Assembly: GCF_004331465.1 (NCBI RefSeq)
Contig: NZ_SJKB01000011.1
Coordinates: forward strand, 204,457 to 268,456
Direction: 5' to 3'
DNA from: Kribbella pittospori
Lineage (GTDB): Bacteria > Actinomycetota > Actinomycetes > Propionibacteriales > Kribbellaceae
DNA length: 64,000 nucleotides
Position 1 is the stretch's first letter; each line of letters starts with the position of its first letter. The translations under genes were made by a program, and so were the position numbers. The notes below the pieces were generated by a model. It had not been told where the DNA came from. It worked only from the letters and a program-made list of their open reading frames with translations, and did not search any database. This document shows positions 7,559-15,725 of the stretch, piece after piece.

Positions 7559-8206
7559 TCAAACGCTTGGTCCACACAAAGCGTCGGTCACGGCGCTTTT
7601 GAGTAACCCGCCATACCGCTCCGGTGACCATCCGCGGACCAGGACCAGCAGTTCGTACAACTCGACCGAGATGTACGTCCACAACACATCGGCGACCTCC
7701 TCGAGGGTGATCCCGTCGCGCAGCTCGCCGGTCTCGAGCAGATGGCGGCCGAGCATCGTCATCCCGGTCAGCCGCTCGTCCATCAGCGTCTGCCAGGTCT
7801 CGCGCAGGGTCTCGTCGCTGAGCCGGCCGTCCCGGATCACGATCTGCACCCGTGCCGACCGCTGCTGCCGGACGACGAGACCGTCGACGTACAGCGAGAT
7901 CTTCCGGCGTACGTCGGGCTCGGCCTGGATGGCATGGGATTCGGGACGCTCGGCCATCGGCACCGGCTCGTCGTCGCCGGCGATGACGAAGTCGAAGACG
8001 GCCTTGGCCAGCACGGCTTTGGTGCCGAAGCCCTTGTAGATGCTCTCGGCCGAGACGCCGGCCCGCTTCGCCACCGCACTGATCGTGGTCGCCTGGAAAC
8101 CGTCGGTCTCGAAGAGATCGCGCGCCGCGATCACGATGTCACGCCGGCGGCGCCGGGCACGCTCGCGCCGTCCGGTGGCGTCGTACTGCCTCTTGACTTC
8201 GGTCAT
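7559..8206 (-). CDS. TetR/AcrR-family transcriptional regulator
   Basis: 215-residue repressor. The N-terminal helix-turn-helix (about 20-65) reads IVIAARDLFETDGFQATTIS and AVAKRAGVSAESIYKGFG. The C-terminal all-helical ligand domain is of unrecognised specificity. It is divergent from the SnoaL-like gene at 8263, and a 15-bp palindrome lies between the two starts, so control of itself and that gene is likely. ATG 8206 is preferred over GTG/ATG 8218 because it is the usual beginning for the basic N-terminal tail. Confidence 0.85.
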   Translation of the reverse strand: MTEVKRQYDATGRRERARRRRRDIVIAARDLFETDGFQATTISAVAKRAGVSAESIYKGFGTKAVLAKAVFDFVIAGDDEPVPMAERPESHAIQAEPDVRRKISLYVDGLVVRQQRSARVQIVIRDGRLSDETLRETWQTLMDERLTGMTMLGRHLLETGELRDGITLEEVADVLWTYISVELYELLVLVRGWSPERYGGLLKSAVTDALCGPSV

Positions 8207-8227
8207 TCCCGATCCCATGCTTTTGGG

Positions 8228-8242
8228 TACAGTTCCACTGTA
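8228..8242. promoter_or_regulatory. Candidate TetR operator
   Basis: Perfect inverted repeat TACAGT-TCC-ACTGTA in the 56-base gap between the divergent TetR gene and the SnoaL-like gene. Its size and position fit a TetR-family operator. Confidence 0.5.
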
Positions 8243-8262
8243 TCGAATTATTGGGGGAAGCG

Positions 8263-8784
8263 ATGAGTACCACAGCAGGCGTGTCGGCGAGTGAGGTCGC
8301 CGTCCGCTCCATCCGCATCATGGCCGACGGCGACCGGGCCGACTTCGACGCGCTGATCCATCCGGACGCGGTCAACCGGGAGGACGACATCGAGCCGCCG
8401 GAGTGCCGGGTCGGGGGACCCACCGGGTACTACGCGACCGCGCTCTGGTTGCGGACCGCCTTCGAAGGGCTGGCCTACGAGATCCACCATGTGGTTGCCA
8501 ATGGCAACTTGGTGGCGATCAACTCGACGATGAGCGGGCGGCATGTCGCGCCGTTCGCGGTGTACACGCCGGCGGGTGGGGTGGACACCGTGTTCCCGCC
8601 GACCGGGAAGACCTTCGCGATCACGCAGTCGCACTGGTTCCGGCTGGAGGACGGCATGGTCGTCGAGCACTGGGCCAACCGCGACGACCTCGGTCAGGCG
8701 AAGCAACTCGGCTGGGTCCCGCCGACTCCGGCCTACCTGTTCCGGATGGCGCGCGCCAAGTCCCGGGTCAAGCGCGCCATGTGA
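8263..8784 (+). CDS. SnoaL-like / NTF2-fold ester-cyclase-type protein
   Basis: 173 residues forming one SnoaL-like (NTF2-fold) domain, with the conserved FDALIHPDAVNRE near the N-terminus and HWFRLEDGMVVEHWANRDDLG towards the end. Members act as polyketide cyclases, isomerases or as unassigned small-molecule binding proteins in the cytoplasm. ATG 8263 is preceded by GGGGGAAG. It is probably regulated by the divergent TetR protein. Confidence 0.8.
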   Translation: MSTTAGVSASEVAVRSIRIMADGDRADFDALIHPDAVNREDDIEPPECRVGGPTGYYATALWLRTAFEGLAYEIHHVVANGNLVAINSTMSGRHVAPFAVYTPAGGVDTVFPPTGKTFAITQSHWFRLEDGMVVEHWANRDDLGQAKQLGWVPPTPAYLFRMARAKSRVKRAM

Positions 8785-8890
8785 TCCAGCGCGCGGCGGG
8801 GCGGCCGGGTTGCTGGTTGACTGCCGGGGGTGGATCAGCTCGGGTTCCAGGTCGAGGGCGGGGCGGTGGCCGAGCTGCGGGGCGACGACG

Positions 8891-8983
8891 AAGTACCTGC
8901 TGTTCAGTGGTGAGATGCTCGGCGCCATCGCGGCCTTCACCGAGAAGCGCTCGGCCGACTTCCCGTGGTACCGGTCAGGCTGA
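8891..8983 (+). pseudogene. Possible C-terminal remnant of an enoyl-CoA hydratase
   Basis: The last 30 codons of an otherwise featureless frame read SGEMLGAIAAFTEKRSADF and then a stop, resembling the C-terminal helix of enoyl-CoA hydratase/isomerase proteins (EG-x-x-AF-x-EKR-x-P-x-F). No start, crotonase active site or upstream body of the gene is present between 8785 and 8890. It may be a deletion remnant; the short length makes this tentative. Confidence 0.35.
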
Positions 8984-9316
8984 GATCAGGGTGCCGCGCA
9001 GCTCGACCCGGTCGCCGACCGCGGCCGAGACCCGGGCCGCGATGGCCTCGGCCTGCGCGTCGTCGGCGACGTCGACCATGAAGAAGCCGGCGAGCTGCTC
9101 CTTGGTCTCGCCGAACGGGCCGTCGGTGACCACCTGGACACCGTCGCGGATCTGCACGATCCGGCCCTCCTCCGGCGGCTGCAGACCCTCTGAACTGACC
9201 AGCTCGCCGCTGGCCGCGAGCTCGCTCTCGAGCTTGATCAGCCTGCCGAGACCACGCTGATCCTCGTCGGTCCAGGTGCGGTCGGTGCTCCGGAAGATCA
9301 TCACGACGTATTTCAT
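8975..9316 (-). CDS. YCII-related / DGPF-motif protein
   Basis: 113-residue cytoplasmic protein with the hallmark VTDGPFGETKEQLAGFF segment in a ferredoxin-like fold. Such proteins are commonly partners of ECF42 sigma factors, but no sigma gene is adjacent here and no TGTCGA-N17-CGAC promoter is seen. The exact biochemical role of the family is not settled. The start is the ATG of MKYVVMIFRS. The stop overlaps the hydratase-like remnant on the other strand. Confidence 0.82.
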   Translation of the reverse strand: MKYVVMIFRSTDRTWTDEDQRGLGRLIKLESELAASGELVSSEGLQPPEEGRIVQIRDGVQVVTDGPFGETKEQLAGFFMVDVADDAQAEAIAARVSAAVGDRVELRGTLISA

Positions 9317-9342
9317 GGGATCACGGTAACGACGTGGACGGA

Positions 9343-9380
9343 CAGAACCCCGCGAACCGGGGCCGATTCGCGGGGTTCTG
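9343..9380 (-). terminator. Hairpin terminator
   Basis: Perfect 14-bp inverted repeat (9343-9356 and 9367-9380) with a 10-base loop. It lies downstream of the small membrane protein gene and upstream of the DGPF gene on the same strand, so it likely separates the two transcripts. Confidence 0.75.
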
Positions 9381-9395
9381 CCGGCTTGCGCCGGA

Positions 9396-9551
9396 TCAGT
9401 ACCAATGACGTCGTCCGCCGACGGCGCGGCCGGTGGATCCGAGCAGGAACAGCACGGCCCCGACGATGAGCAGGACGATGCCGATCGTCCACAGGATCGG
9501 GATACTCAGCAGGAACCCGAGAATCAACAGGATCAAACCGAGGATGAGCAT
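9396..9551 (-). CDS. Small membrane protein, DUF6131-like
   Basis: 51 residues: two very hydrophobic segments separated by a short IPILWT turn, then the polar tail GRAVGGRRHWY. The pattern LGLILLILGFLLSIPILW plus the GG-R-R-H-aromatic end is that of the small actinobacterial DUF6131 family. Function is unknown; likely a two-pass inner-membrane peptide. A strong GGAGG lies 4 bases before the ATG. Confidence 0.8.
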   Translation of the reverse strand: MLILGLILLILGFLLSIPILWTIGIVLLIVGAVLFLLGSTGRAVGGRRHWY

Positions 9552-9646
9552 GAAGCCTCCTTCTCAGGACCGCCGGGCGGAGTTGGCGGCCACCAACATC
9601 CGGTGCCCACTCCGGCGCCGCCAAACCCTCCAACGAATGTTTGATC

Positions 9647-11047
9647 TCACGACGTCACCGGCTCCAGTTGCCCTTGCGTCGACTGCTTGCGGCTGACGAG
9701 CAGACCGCAGCCGGCCAGGCCCACGACGATGAAGCTCCAGACGGCCACGAAGGCGATCCGGTAGCCATGGGTCAGAGCAATCGGTGTGGTCCCGGTCGTG
9801 GCCGCAGTGGCGACGGCGGACAGTACGGCGACGCCAACCGCACCGCCGATCTGGAAGCTGGCGTTCTGCAGACCTGATGCGACCCCGGAGTCCTCACCGG
9901 CCACGTCGCTGAGGGACGCGATGGCGCCGGCAACAGTTCCGGCACCCAGACCGGCGCCGAAGATCGTCAGACCCCAGAAGGCCAGCTCGAAGTAGCCGGA
10001 GTCCACGGTCAGCATGCACATCAGCGTCGTACCGACACCTGCGATCAGCAGCGAGACGAACCCGACCCGACGCGGGCCGACGCGAGTGACCAGGTGCTGT
10101 CCGACCATCGACGCGACCACAGCGGCCGCCGCGAGTACGGCGGACATGAGGCCGTAGCGGATCGCGGAGACACCCAAGGCCAGCTGGGCGTACTGCGTGT
10201 AGATGTAGTTCAGCCCGAACGCCGCCAGGCCCCAGGCGACCGTGATCAGGTTGCCACCGACCAGACTGCGCGAGCGGAAGATCCGCAGCGGTACGAGCGG
10301 TGCGGCCGACCGCTTCTCCACCAGCACGAACAGACCGAACAGCAGCGCGGACAACACGATCAGCGCGATGGTCCGGCCGACAGGCGACTCCGGCGCCTCG
10401 ATGACGGCGTACACGAGAACGATGAGTGCGGCGGTCACGCTGGCCGCGCCGGCCACGTCGAACCCGCGCCGGCCCGGTCCGCGGCTGTCCATCAGCAGGA
10501 CGGGCGCCAGCACGAGGACCAGTACGCACACCGGCACGTTGATGAAGAAGATCCACTGCCAGCCGAGCCCATCGGTCACGGGCCCTCCGATCAGGGACCC
10601 CGCCGTACCGCCGACGCCGCTGGTGGCGCCCCAGATGCCCAGCGCCTTGTTGCGGTCCGCGCCGGACGGGAACGTCGTCATCACGATCGACAACGCACTC
10701 GGCGCCAGTACGGCGGCCGCCGCGCCCTGCAGGCCGCGCGCGAGGACCAGCGCGTCACCGCTCCAGGCGAACCCGCACAGCAGCGAGCACGCACCGAACA
10801 GCACCAGTCCGGTCATGAACACCCGCCGCCTGCCCAGCAGGTCGGAGATGCGCCCACCGAGCAGCAGCAGTCCGCCGAACATCAGCGCGTAGCCGCTCGG
10901 CACCCACTGCACGCCACCGCTCGAGAAGGTCAGTTCACGCTCGATGGACGGTACGGCGACCAGCACGATCGACGCGTCCAGGATGATCATGAACCCGGTC
11001 AGACACAGCAGCGCCAGCGCGAACCAGCGCTTCTTCTCGGTCACCAT
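9647..11047 (-). CDS. MFS efflux transporter, DHA2 (EmrB/QacA) family
   Basis: 466 residues with about 14 predicted membrane helices. DHA2 signatures include GFMIILDASIVLVAVPSIE in helix 1, WVPSGYALMFGGLLLLGGRISDLLGRRR (loop 2-3 motif A) and the SGVGGTAGSLIGGPV antiporter motif C. It should export drugs or other toxic compounds with proton exchange. It is divergent from the DGPF/ECF42 operon. An ECF42-type promoter (11102-11128, minus strand) lies 55 bases before the ATG at 11047, which predicts co-regulation. Confidence 0.92.
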   Translation of the reverse strand: MVTEKKRWFALALLCLTGFMIILDASIVLVAVPSIERELTFSSGGVQWVPSGYALMFGGLLLLGGRISDLLGRRRVFMTGLVLFGACSLLCGFAWSGDALVLARGLQGAAAAVLAPSALSIVMTTFPSGADRNKALGIWGATSGVGGTAGSLIGGPVTDGLGWQWIFFINVPVCVLVLVLAPVLLMDSRGPGRRGFDVAGAASVTAALIVLVYAVIEAPESPVGRTIALIVLSALLFGLFVLVEKRSAAPLVPLRIFRSRSLVGGNLITVAWGLAAFGLNYIYTQYAQLALGVSAIRYGLMSAVLAAAAVVASMVGQHLVTRVGPRRVGFVSLLIAGVGTTLMCMLTVDSGYFELAFWGLTIFGAGLGAGTVAGAIASLSDVAGEDSGVASGLQNASFQIGGAVGVAVLSAVATAATTGTTPIALTHGYRIAFVAVWSFIVVGLAGCGLLVSRKQSTQGQLEPVTS

Positions 11048-11101
11048 GTGAACATCTCCAGTACGGCGGGACGCTCCGGCTGAGCGTCACTCGGTGGAGA
11101 C

Positions 11102-11128
11102 GTCGGGCCTGGCCGGACCACTTCGACA
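11102..11128 (-). promoter_or_regulatory. ECF42-type promoter for the MFS gene
   Basis: Read on the minus strand: TGTCGA (11128-11123), 17 bases, CGAC (11105-11102). Its -35 element and the one facing the other way (11138) lie in a longer inverted repeat with 11-bp perfect arms (11121-11131 and 11135-11145 region). Confidence 0.65.
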
Positions 11129-11137
11129 TCCCGGATC

Positions 11138-11164
11138 TGTCGAAGTGGGGACTGCTGTTACGAC
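11138..11164 (+). promoter_or_regulatory. ECF42-type promoter for the DGPF-sigma operon
   Basis: TGTCGA (11138-11143), 17 bases, CGAC (11161-11164), about 50 bases upstream of the DGPF gene. It is the mirror image of the MFS promoter and implies that the sigma factor at 11577 autoregulates. Confidence 0.7.
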
Positions 11165-11217
11165 GTACCGGGTAACAGGGGGTCACAGCGGCCTCCGCGA
11201 GCGACAGGATGGTGCCC

Positions 11218-11580
11218 GTGAAGTACATGCTGCTGATCTACAGCAACCCGGAGAGCTGGGCGAGCCTGTCCGCCGAGCAGCGCGAGGGCCTGAGCCGAGC
11301 GCACGAGTCCCTGACCCGTGAGCTGAGCGAGCAGGGTCTGCTGGTCAGCGCTGCCGGGCTGGCCGACCCCATCACGAGCCGGACCGTGTCCGTGCGCGAC
11401 GACACCACGACCACCACCGACGGACCGTACGCTGAGGCCAAGGAGCACCTGGCCGGGTTCTACCTGGTCGAGTGCGACAACATCGACCAGGCGATCGGCT
11501 ACGCGGCCCGGATGCCGGACGCGAAGTACGTCGCCGTGGAGGTACGGCCGGTGATGGACGCGTCCGGGCTGGAGATGTGA
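11218..11580 (+). CDS. YCII-related DGPF-motif protein, ECF42 partner
   Basis: 120-residue cytoplasmic protein beginning MKYMLLIYSNPESW, with the signature TTTDGPYAEAKEHLAGFYLVE. DGPF proteins are almost always encoded next to ECF42 sigma factors. Here the sigma start overlaps its stop by four bases (GTGA), giving translational coupling. GTG 11218 matches the family start; ATG 11209 would add three residues. Confidence 0.88.
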   Translation: MKYMLLIYSNPESWASLSAEQREGLSRAHESLTRELSEQGLLVSAAGLADPITSRTVSVRDDTTTTTDGPYAEAKEHLAGFYLVECDNIDQAIGYAARMPDAKYVAVEVRPVMDASGLEM

Positions 11581-12809
11581 GCGACTTCGATCTGCTGCTG
11601 CGTGAGCAGGCGCCGCAAGTACTGAGCGCGCTGGTGCGGCACTACGGCCACTTCGACCTGGCCGAGGAGGCCGTGCAGGAAGCGCTGCTCGCGGCCACGC
11701 AGCAGTGGCCGGACGAGGGCGTGCCGGACAACCCGCGTGGCTGGCTGATCCGAGTCGGGTCACGCCGGCTGACCGACCTGTTGCGCAGCGAGTCGGCTCG
11801 GCGGCGGCGCGAGGAGAACGCGGCGCAGATGGCTGCGCCCGAGGAGTTCGTTGCCGCAGGCCCTGAGATCGACGATCCGGGTGGCCGGGACGACACTCTG
11901 ACGTTGCTGTTCCTGTGCTGCCATCCGGCGCTCTCCCCGGCGTCGCAGATCGCGCTGACGCTGCGGGCGGTCGGTGGTCTCACCACTGCCCAGATCGCGG
12001 CCGCGTTCCTGGTGCCGGAGCCGACCATGGCGCAGCGGATCAGTCGGGCGAAGCGCAGCATCAAGCAGGCGGGCAGCACGTTCGAGATGCCGCCGGAGGC
12101 TGAGCGGGACGAGCGCATGGGCGCCGTACTGCATGTGCTCTACCTGATCTTCAACGAGGGCTACACCGCCTCCTCGGGTACGGCGTTGCACAGTGCCGAG
12201 CTCACCACGGAGGCGATCCGGCTGGTGCGCGGCGTACGCAAGCTGCTGCCGGACGACGGCGAGGTGGCGGGGCTGCTGGCGCTCATGCTGTTGACCGACG
12301 CGCGGCGGCCCGCTCGGACGGGTGCGGACGGCGCACTGGTCCCGCTGGCCGAGCAGGACCGGTCGCTGTGGAACAAGGACACCATCGTCGAGGGTGAGTC
12401 GCTGGTGACCGATGCGCTGTCGCGCACGCAGCTCGGGCCCTACCAGGTGCAGGCGGCGATCGCGGCGGTGCACGACACTGCCGAGCGGGCCGAGGACACG
12501 GACTGGCGGCAGATCGTTGCGCTGTACGACGTACTGGAGCAGATGTCGGACAACCCGATGGTCAAGCTCAACCACGCCGTCGCGGTCGCCATGGCGGTCG
12601 GTCCGAAGGAGGGCCTCGCCGTACTCGAGCCATTGGAGTCCGACGACCGGCTGACCGACAACCACCGGCTGGAGGCGGTCCGCGCCCACCTGCAGGAGAT
12701 GTCAGGCGACTTGGCCGGCGCCCGCGAGAGCTATCTGCACGCGGCTCGCCGTACGACGAGTGTCCCGGAGCGCAACTACCTCCAGTCCAAGGCGGACCGC
12801 CTGATCTGA
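11577..12809 (+). CDS. ECF42-family RNA polymerase sigma factor with TPR-like C-terminal domain
   Basis: 410 residues. Sigma-2 region about 5-75 (YGHFDLAEEAVQEALL; GWLIRVGSRRLTDLLR) and sigma-4 about 105-165 (LTTAQIAAAFLVPEPTMAQRISRAKR) are followed by a long helical, TPR-like extension starting with the hallmark YLIFNEGYTASSG. ECF42 factors lack a dedicated anti-sigma factor; the C-terminal extension is required for activity. The GTG start overlaps the DGPF stop. Predicted targets in this window are its own operon, the divergent MFS transporter and the FAD oxidase at 5115. Confidence 0.93.
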   Translation: MSDFDLLLREQAPQVLSALVRHYGHFDLAEEAVQEALLAATQQWPDEGVPDNPRGWLIRVGSRRLTDLLRSESARRRREENAAQMAAPEEFVAAGPEIDDPGGRDDTLTLLFLCCHPALSPASQIALTLRAVGGLTTAQIAAAFLVPEPTMAQRISRAKRSIKQAGSTFEMPPEAERDERMGAVLHVLYLIFNEGYTASSGTALHSAELTTEAIRLVRGVRKLLPDDGEVAGLLALMLLTDARRPARTGADGALVPLAEQDRSLWNKDTIVEGESLVTDALSRTQLGPYQVQAAIAAVHDTAERAEDTDWRQIVALYDVLEQMSDNPMVKLNHAVAVAMAVGPKEGLAVLEPLESDDRLTDNHRLEAVRAHLQEMSGDLAGARESYLHAARRTTSVPERNYLQSKADRLI

Positions 12810-12846
12810 CTCGCGGTGCCCCCGGACATGTGTCAGGTTTGGGGTT

Positions 12847-13518
12847 GTGGATCTCACCAGGGCCTCCCTCCTCCGGGAGATGCTGACCGGCACCGAGCTC
12901 GGCACCCGGACGACGGAGTTCGCGCACTCGCTGCGCAGGTTCACGACCCGGAACGGCGGGCTGATGCTGTTCGGGCCGGCCGACGACGAGCCGTGGCACC
13001 TGACGGCGCACCTGGACGACGAACTCCACCGCGCCGGCGTCGAGGACATCCGCCCGGCCCTGGTCCGTTGGGCGCCACCACCGGGCGCACCGCCACACCT
13101 GGCGATCGGACTGGACCGTCTGCGTGACACCGGGCGGGGTGAGTCCTTGCTGGTGGTGGCGGAGGAGGATCCCGCGGACACGTTGCTGGAGCGCATCAGC
13201 GACGTACGGCGACGTGGTACGACAATCTTCAGCATCGGCAACGGTGACAAGGAGCTGACGTCACTCAGCCACGAGACGCTCGTGCCGGAGCTGCTGGTGC
13301 CGGACGGGTTCGGCTGGACGAGCCGTCCGATCGAGCTGGACCATGACGAACCGCAGAGCGGCGTACCGCTGACCGACACCGAGCCTCAGACGACCGAGGG
13401 GTTCGAGATGGCGCAGCACCTGGTCAGTCTGGCCGCGGCCGACCAGGACGCCGGCCAGCCCGGCTGGCGCCGCCGTCTCCGTGCCGCCATCGAGCGCCTT
13501 GGCGGCGAACCTGCCTAG
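12847..13518 (+). CDS. Hypothetical protein, 223 aa
   Basis: Not recognised. An acidic soluble protein beginning VDLTRASLLREMLTGTELG. The middle (LLVVAEEDPADTLLERISDV, then GTTIFSIGNGDKELTSLSHETL) alternates strand- and helix-like segments vaguely like a sugar-isomerase (SIS) half-fold, but no motif is decisive. There is no signal peptide or membrane segment. GTG 12847 is the first plausible start after the sigma gene; with a 37-base gap, co-transcription is possible. Its stop overlaps that of the convergent DUF4240 gene. Confidence 0.6.
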   Translation: MDLTRASLLREMLTGTELGTRTTEFAHSLRRFTTRNGGLMLFGPADDEPWHLTAHLDDELHRAGVEDIRPALVRWAPPPGAPPHLAIGLDRLRDTGRGESLLVVAEEDPADTLLERISDVRRRGTTIFSIGNGDKELTSLSHETLVPELLVPDGFGWTSRPIELDHDEPQSGVPLTDTEPQTTEGFEMAQHLVSLAAADQDAGQPGWRRRLRAAIERLGGEPA

Positions 13519-14072
13519 GCGTCCCCGTAGAGCACGGCCAGCCGGGGCAGATGGGTCTCCAGGTCGTCCTCGTCGTCGAAGTCGATCTCCTTGCCGGCGG
13601 GCAGGTCCGGCGTATCCGGTGCCTCCGACTCGACAGCCTTCCAGTACGCCGCCTCGTCGCCGGTCACGTTCTTGTAGGCGTGACTGCCGACGGACAGCAT
13701 CGCCTCACCGTCGAACCCCTCGAAGCCCTCCGGCCGATCCTCGTCGACCACGTCCGCGAGCGAGTCCGGCTCTGCCAGCGCGCCCTCCCACACCTCCCGT
13801 CCCTGCGCGATCAGCCAGCCCCGGAACGAGTCGAACCCGTCCTCGGAGGCCCCCGAGTTGATCAGGTACGCCGCTGCCCACAGGTCCCACCGGTACGACT
13901 CGACCTGCAACCGCGCGAGTTCGACCCCGAACCCCGCGATCTGCTCGGCCTCGAGCCCACCGAGCACCTTGACCAGCGCGTCCGCAACCCCGTCCGGATC
14001 CGCGACGGTGTCGTCCACCGCACCCCGCGCACCCTCGACCAGTCCCCAGAAACCATCCCTGTCCACCCCCAC
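13515..14072 (-). CDS. DUF4240 domain protein
   Basis: 185-residue acidic protein with the DUF4240 pattern: an N-terminal FWGLVEGA, YRWDLWAAAYLINSGASEDGF (about 60-80) and FRGWLIAQGREVWEGAL. Such proteins are widespread in actinobacteria and often found near polymorphic-toxin or immunity genes, but function is unproven. Convergent with and overlapping the gene at 12847 by four bases. Confidence 0.75.
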   Translation of the reverse strand: MGVDRDGFWGLVEGARGAVDDTVADPDGVADALVKVLGGLEAEQIAGFGVELARLQVESYRWDLWAAAYLINSGASEDGFDSFRGWLIAQGREVWEGALAEPDSLADVVDEDRPEGFEGFDGEAMLSVGSHAYKNVTGDEAAYWKAVESEAPDTPDLPAGKEIDFDDEDDLETHLPRLAVLYGDA

Positions 14073-14124
14073 AGCCTCTCACCGCCCCCACCCCCAACGG
14101 GAGCGCTGATCCGGTGTGATCTCG

Positions 14125-15600
14125 TCAATCGGACGTGGAGACCTGGCCCGGCCAACCGTTCGCGCTGCTGGTGACACTTACCGGAGTCGCTGCAGCGCTG
14201 CTGATTTCGGTTTCGACCGGAGCCGGCTCGGGCTCGGCTTCCACGGCGGGCGTCTGCGCAACCGCCTCAAGCTCAGCACCGTCCTGTGAGGACAGTGCTG
14301 TCGAGGTGAGCGATGGGCGTTCCTCAGGTTGCGCCGGTGCCTCCCGTAGTCGTGGTGGTGTCGCCGTCCATGCCCGCAGGTCCTGAACCACGTCTCCGTA
14401 GAAGGTACTGATCGCGTTCTCGATCGAATCGATGAACGAGCCGCGACCGCGTCCCCGCTTGCTGCCGAGCGGAGAGCCCAGTGCGACCCGGAACGATCGG
14501 AGTTCCTTCTTCGGATCTTCGATCAGGAGATTGGGCTGTTCCCGGACGGCTCGGAGGAGCTCCGCCGTACCGGCGCCGCGAGCGTGCATGACGAACGCTT
14601 CGAGGCGCGTCGTATCCGGCGCGTGCCGCAGCTGCCGGAGTAGCCAGTTCACCCGAGTCGTCGCTCGACCGTCGCGTGGCGCGGCGATGTCGACTTGGCA
14701 GGTCACGACACCGGCACGGAGATCCGCGGTCACGACCAGCGGTCCAACGGCGTTCGGGATGTTGATCGCGCCCTGCAGAGTGCCGCTGATGCACATCGAC
14801 TGCACCAAGGACTGTGAGCGTGACGCAGGATCGGCAAGTTCCTTCCTGGTCAGGGCCGGAGTGACATCGTCGCCGAGCTTTCGTCCGAGCTGGAGACTCA
14901 CGTATCGGAGCAGAGCATCGAACCGCGCCGCTACCTCGGGCGCACACTTGTCACCGGCCCGAAGGGTGCCTGAAGCAACGGCTTCCCTCGTCGTGACCCA
15001 GGACGGACCCATGTCGTCGAACTGCAGTGCTCCGGATCGCGGATGCTCCAGGTAGCGGATCAGTTCGCCGAGGATCCAGGCCTGGTCGGGATCGGCGACA
15101 CCGCGGTGTTCCTTCTGGAGCACTGCCTCGGCGAGCACCATCGACCAGGACCAGTGGTGCAAGGCGACGCGCTTCAGCTTCCGCTTGTCGACCTTGGTCG
15201 GGTGCATGCCGGCGACGGCCGGGATCTCGTTCGAGATCGTCACGACGGCGTCGAAGTCCTGCTCACGCGCGATGTCGAGGTACGCCTCGAGCTGCTCGGC
15301 GTTGAGTTCGTTCACGCCGGTCTTCACCTCGACCAGCGCGGTCCACTCCTTCTGCCCTCGGCGGGCACGCAGCAGTCCATCCGGGTACAGCCGCCGTTCC
15401 CCAAGCTGGAACGGCACCTCGATGTACGTCTCCAGTGGTCCGGCCGGTGCTCCCAGCGGTTGCGTGAGCACCCGGCCGAACTCCCGTACGGACGACATCA
15501 CCGCGAGCAAGGCGGACGTCGCCCGCCGCTCCTGCTCGTCGGCGCCGTTGATTCCTGAGGTCGGTATCAGGCGTGCCTGATGCCAGCTTTCTTCTGCCAT
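14125..15600 (-). CDS. PD-(D/E)XK nuclease-like protein of unknown function
   Basis: 491 residues, cytoplasmic. Residues about 55-115 carry a restriction-endonuclease-like active-site pattern: LYPDGLL (Pro73-Asp74), then VEVKTG (Glu91-x-Lys93), then a helix with Gln103 (LNAEQLEAYLDIA). The next 280 residues are mixed alpha/beta without a recognised domain, and the last 80 are Pro/Glu/Ala-rich and probably disordered. ATG 15600 (MAEESWHQARLIPTSG) is chosen over an upstream GTG-type extension because the conserved-looking part starts there. It stands alone, without a methylase or helicase. Possible roles include DNA processing or defence; this is inference from the motif only. Confidence 0.6.
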   Translation of the reverse strand: MAEESWHQARLIPTSGINGADEQERRATSALLAVMSSVREFGRVLTQPLGAPAGPLETYIEVPFQLGERRLYPDGLLRARRGQKEWTALVEVKTGVNELNAEQLEAYLDIAREQDFDAVVTISNEIPAVAGMHPTKVDKRKLKRVALHHWSWSMVLAEAVLQKEHRGVADPDQAWILGELIRYLEHPRSGALQFDDMGPSWVTTREAVASGTLRAGDKCAPEVAARFDALLRYVSLQLGRKLGDDVTPALTRKELADPASRSQSLVQSMCISGTLQGAINIPNAVGPLVVTADLRAGVVTCQVDIAAPRDGRATTRVNWLLRQLRHAPDTTRLEAFVMHARGAGTAELLRAVREQPNLLIEDPKKELRSFRVALGSPLGSKRGRGRGSFIDSIENAISTFYGDVVQDLRAWTATPPRLREAPAQPEERPSLTSTALSSQDGAELEAVAQTPAVEAEPEPAPVETEISSAAATPVSVTSSANGWPGQVSTSD

Positions 15601-15725
15601 GTTCTTCCCCCACGGGCATTGCCCGGCAGACCCCCCACGGGCCGTGCCACCGTGATCACCCGTTGAAACCGGCACCTTACGCCTCTCGTCACGCTACGTG
15701 AAGAGTCAGGCGTGATCTCGGTGAT

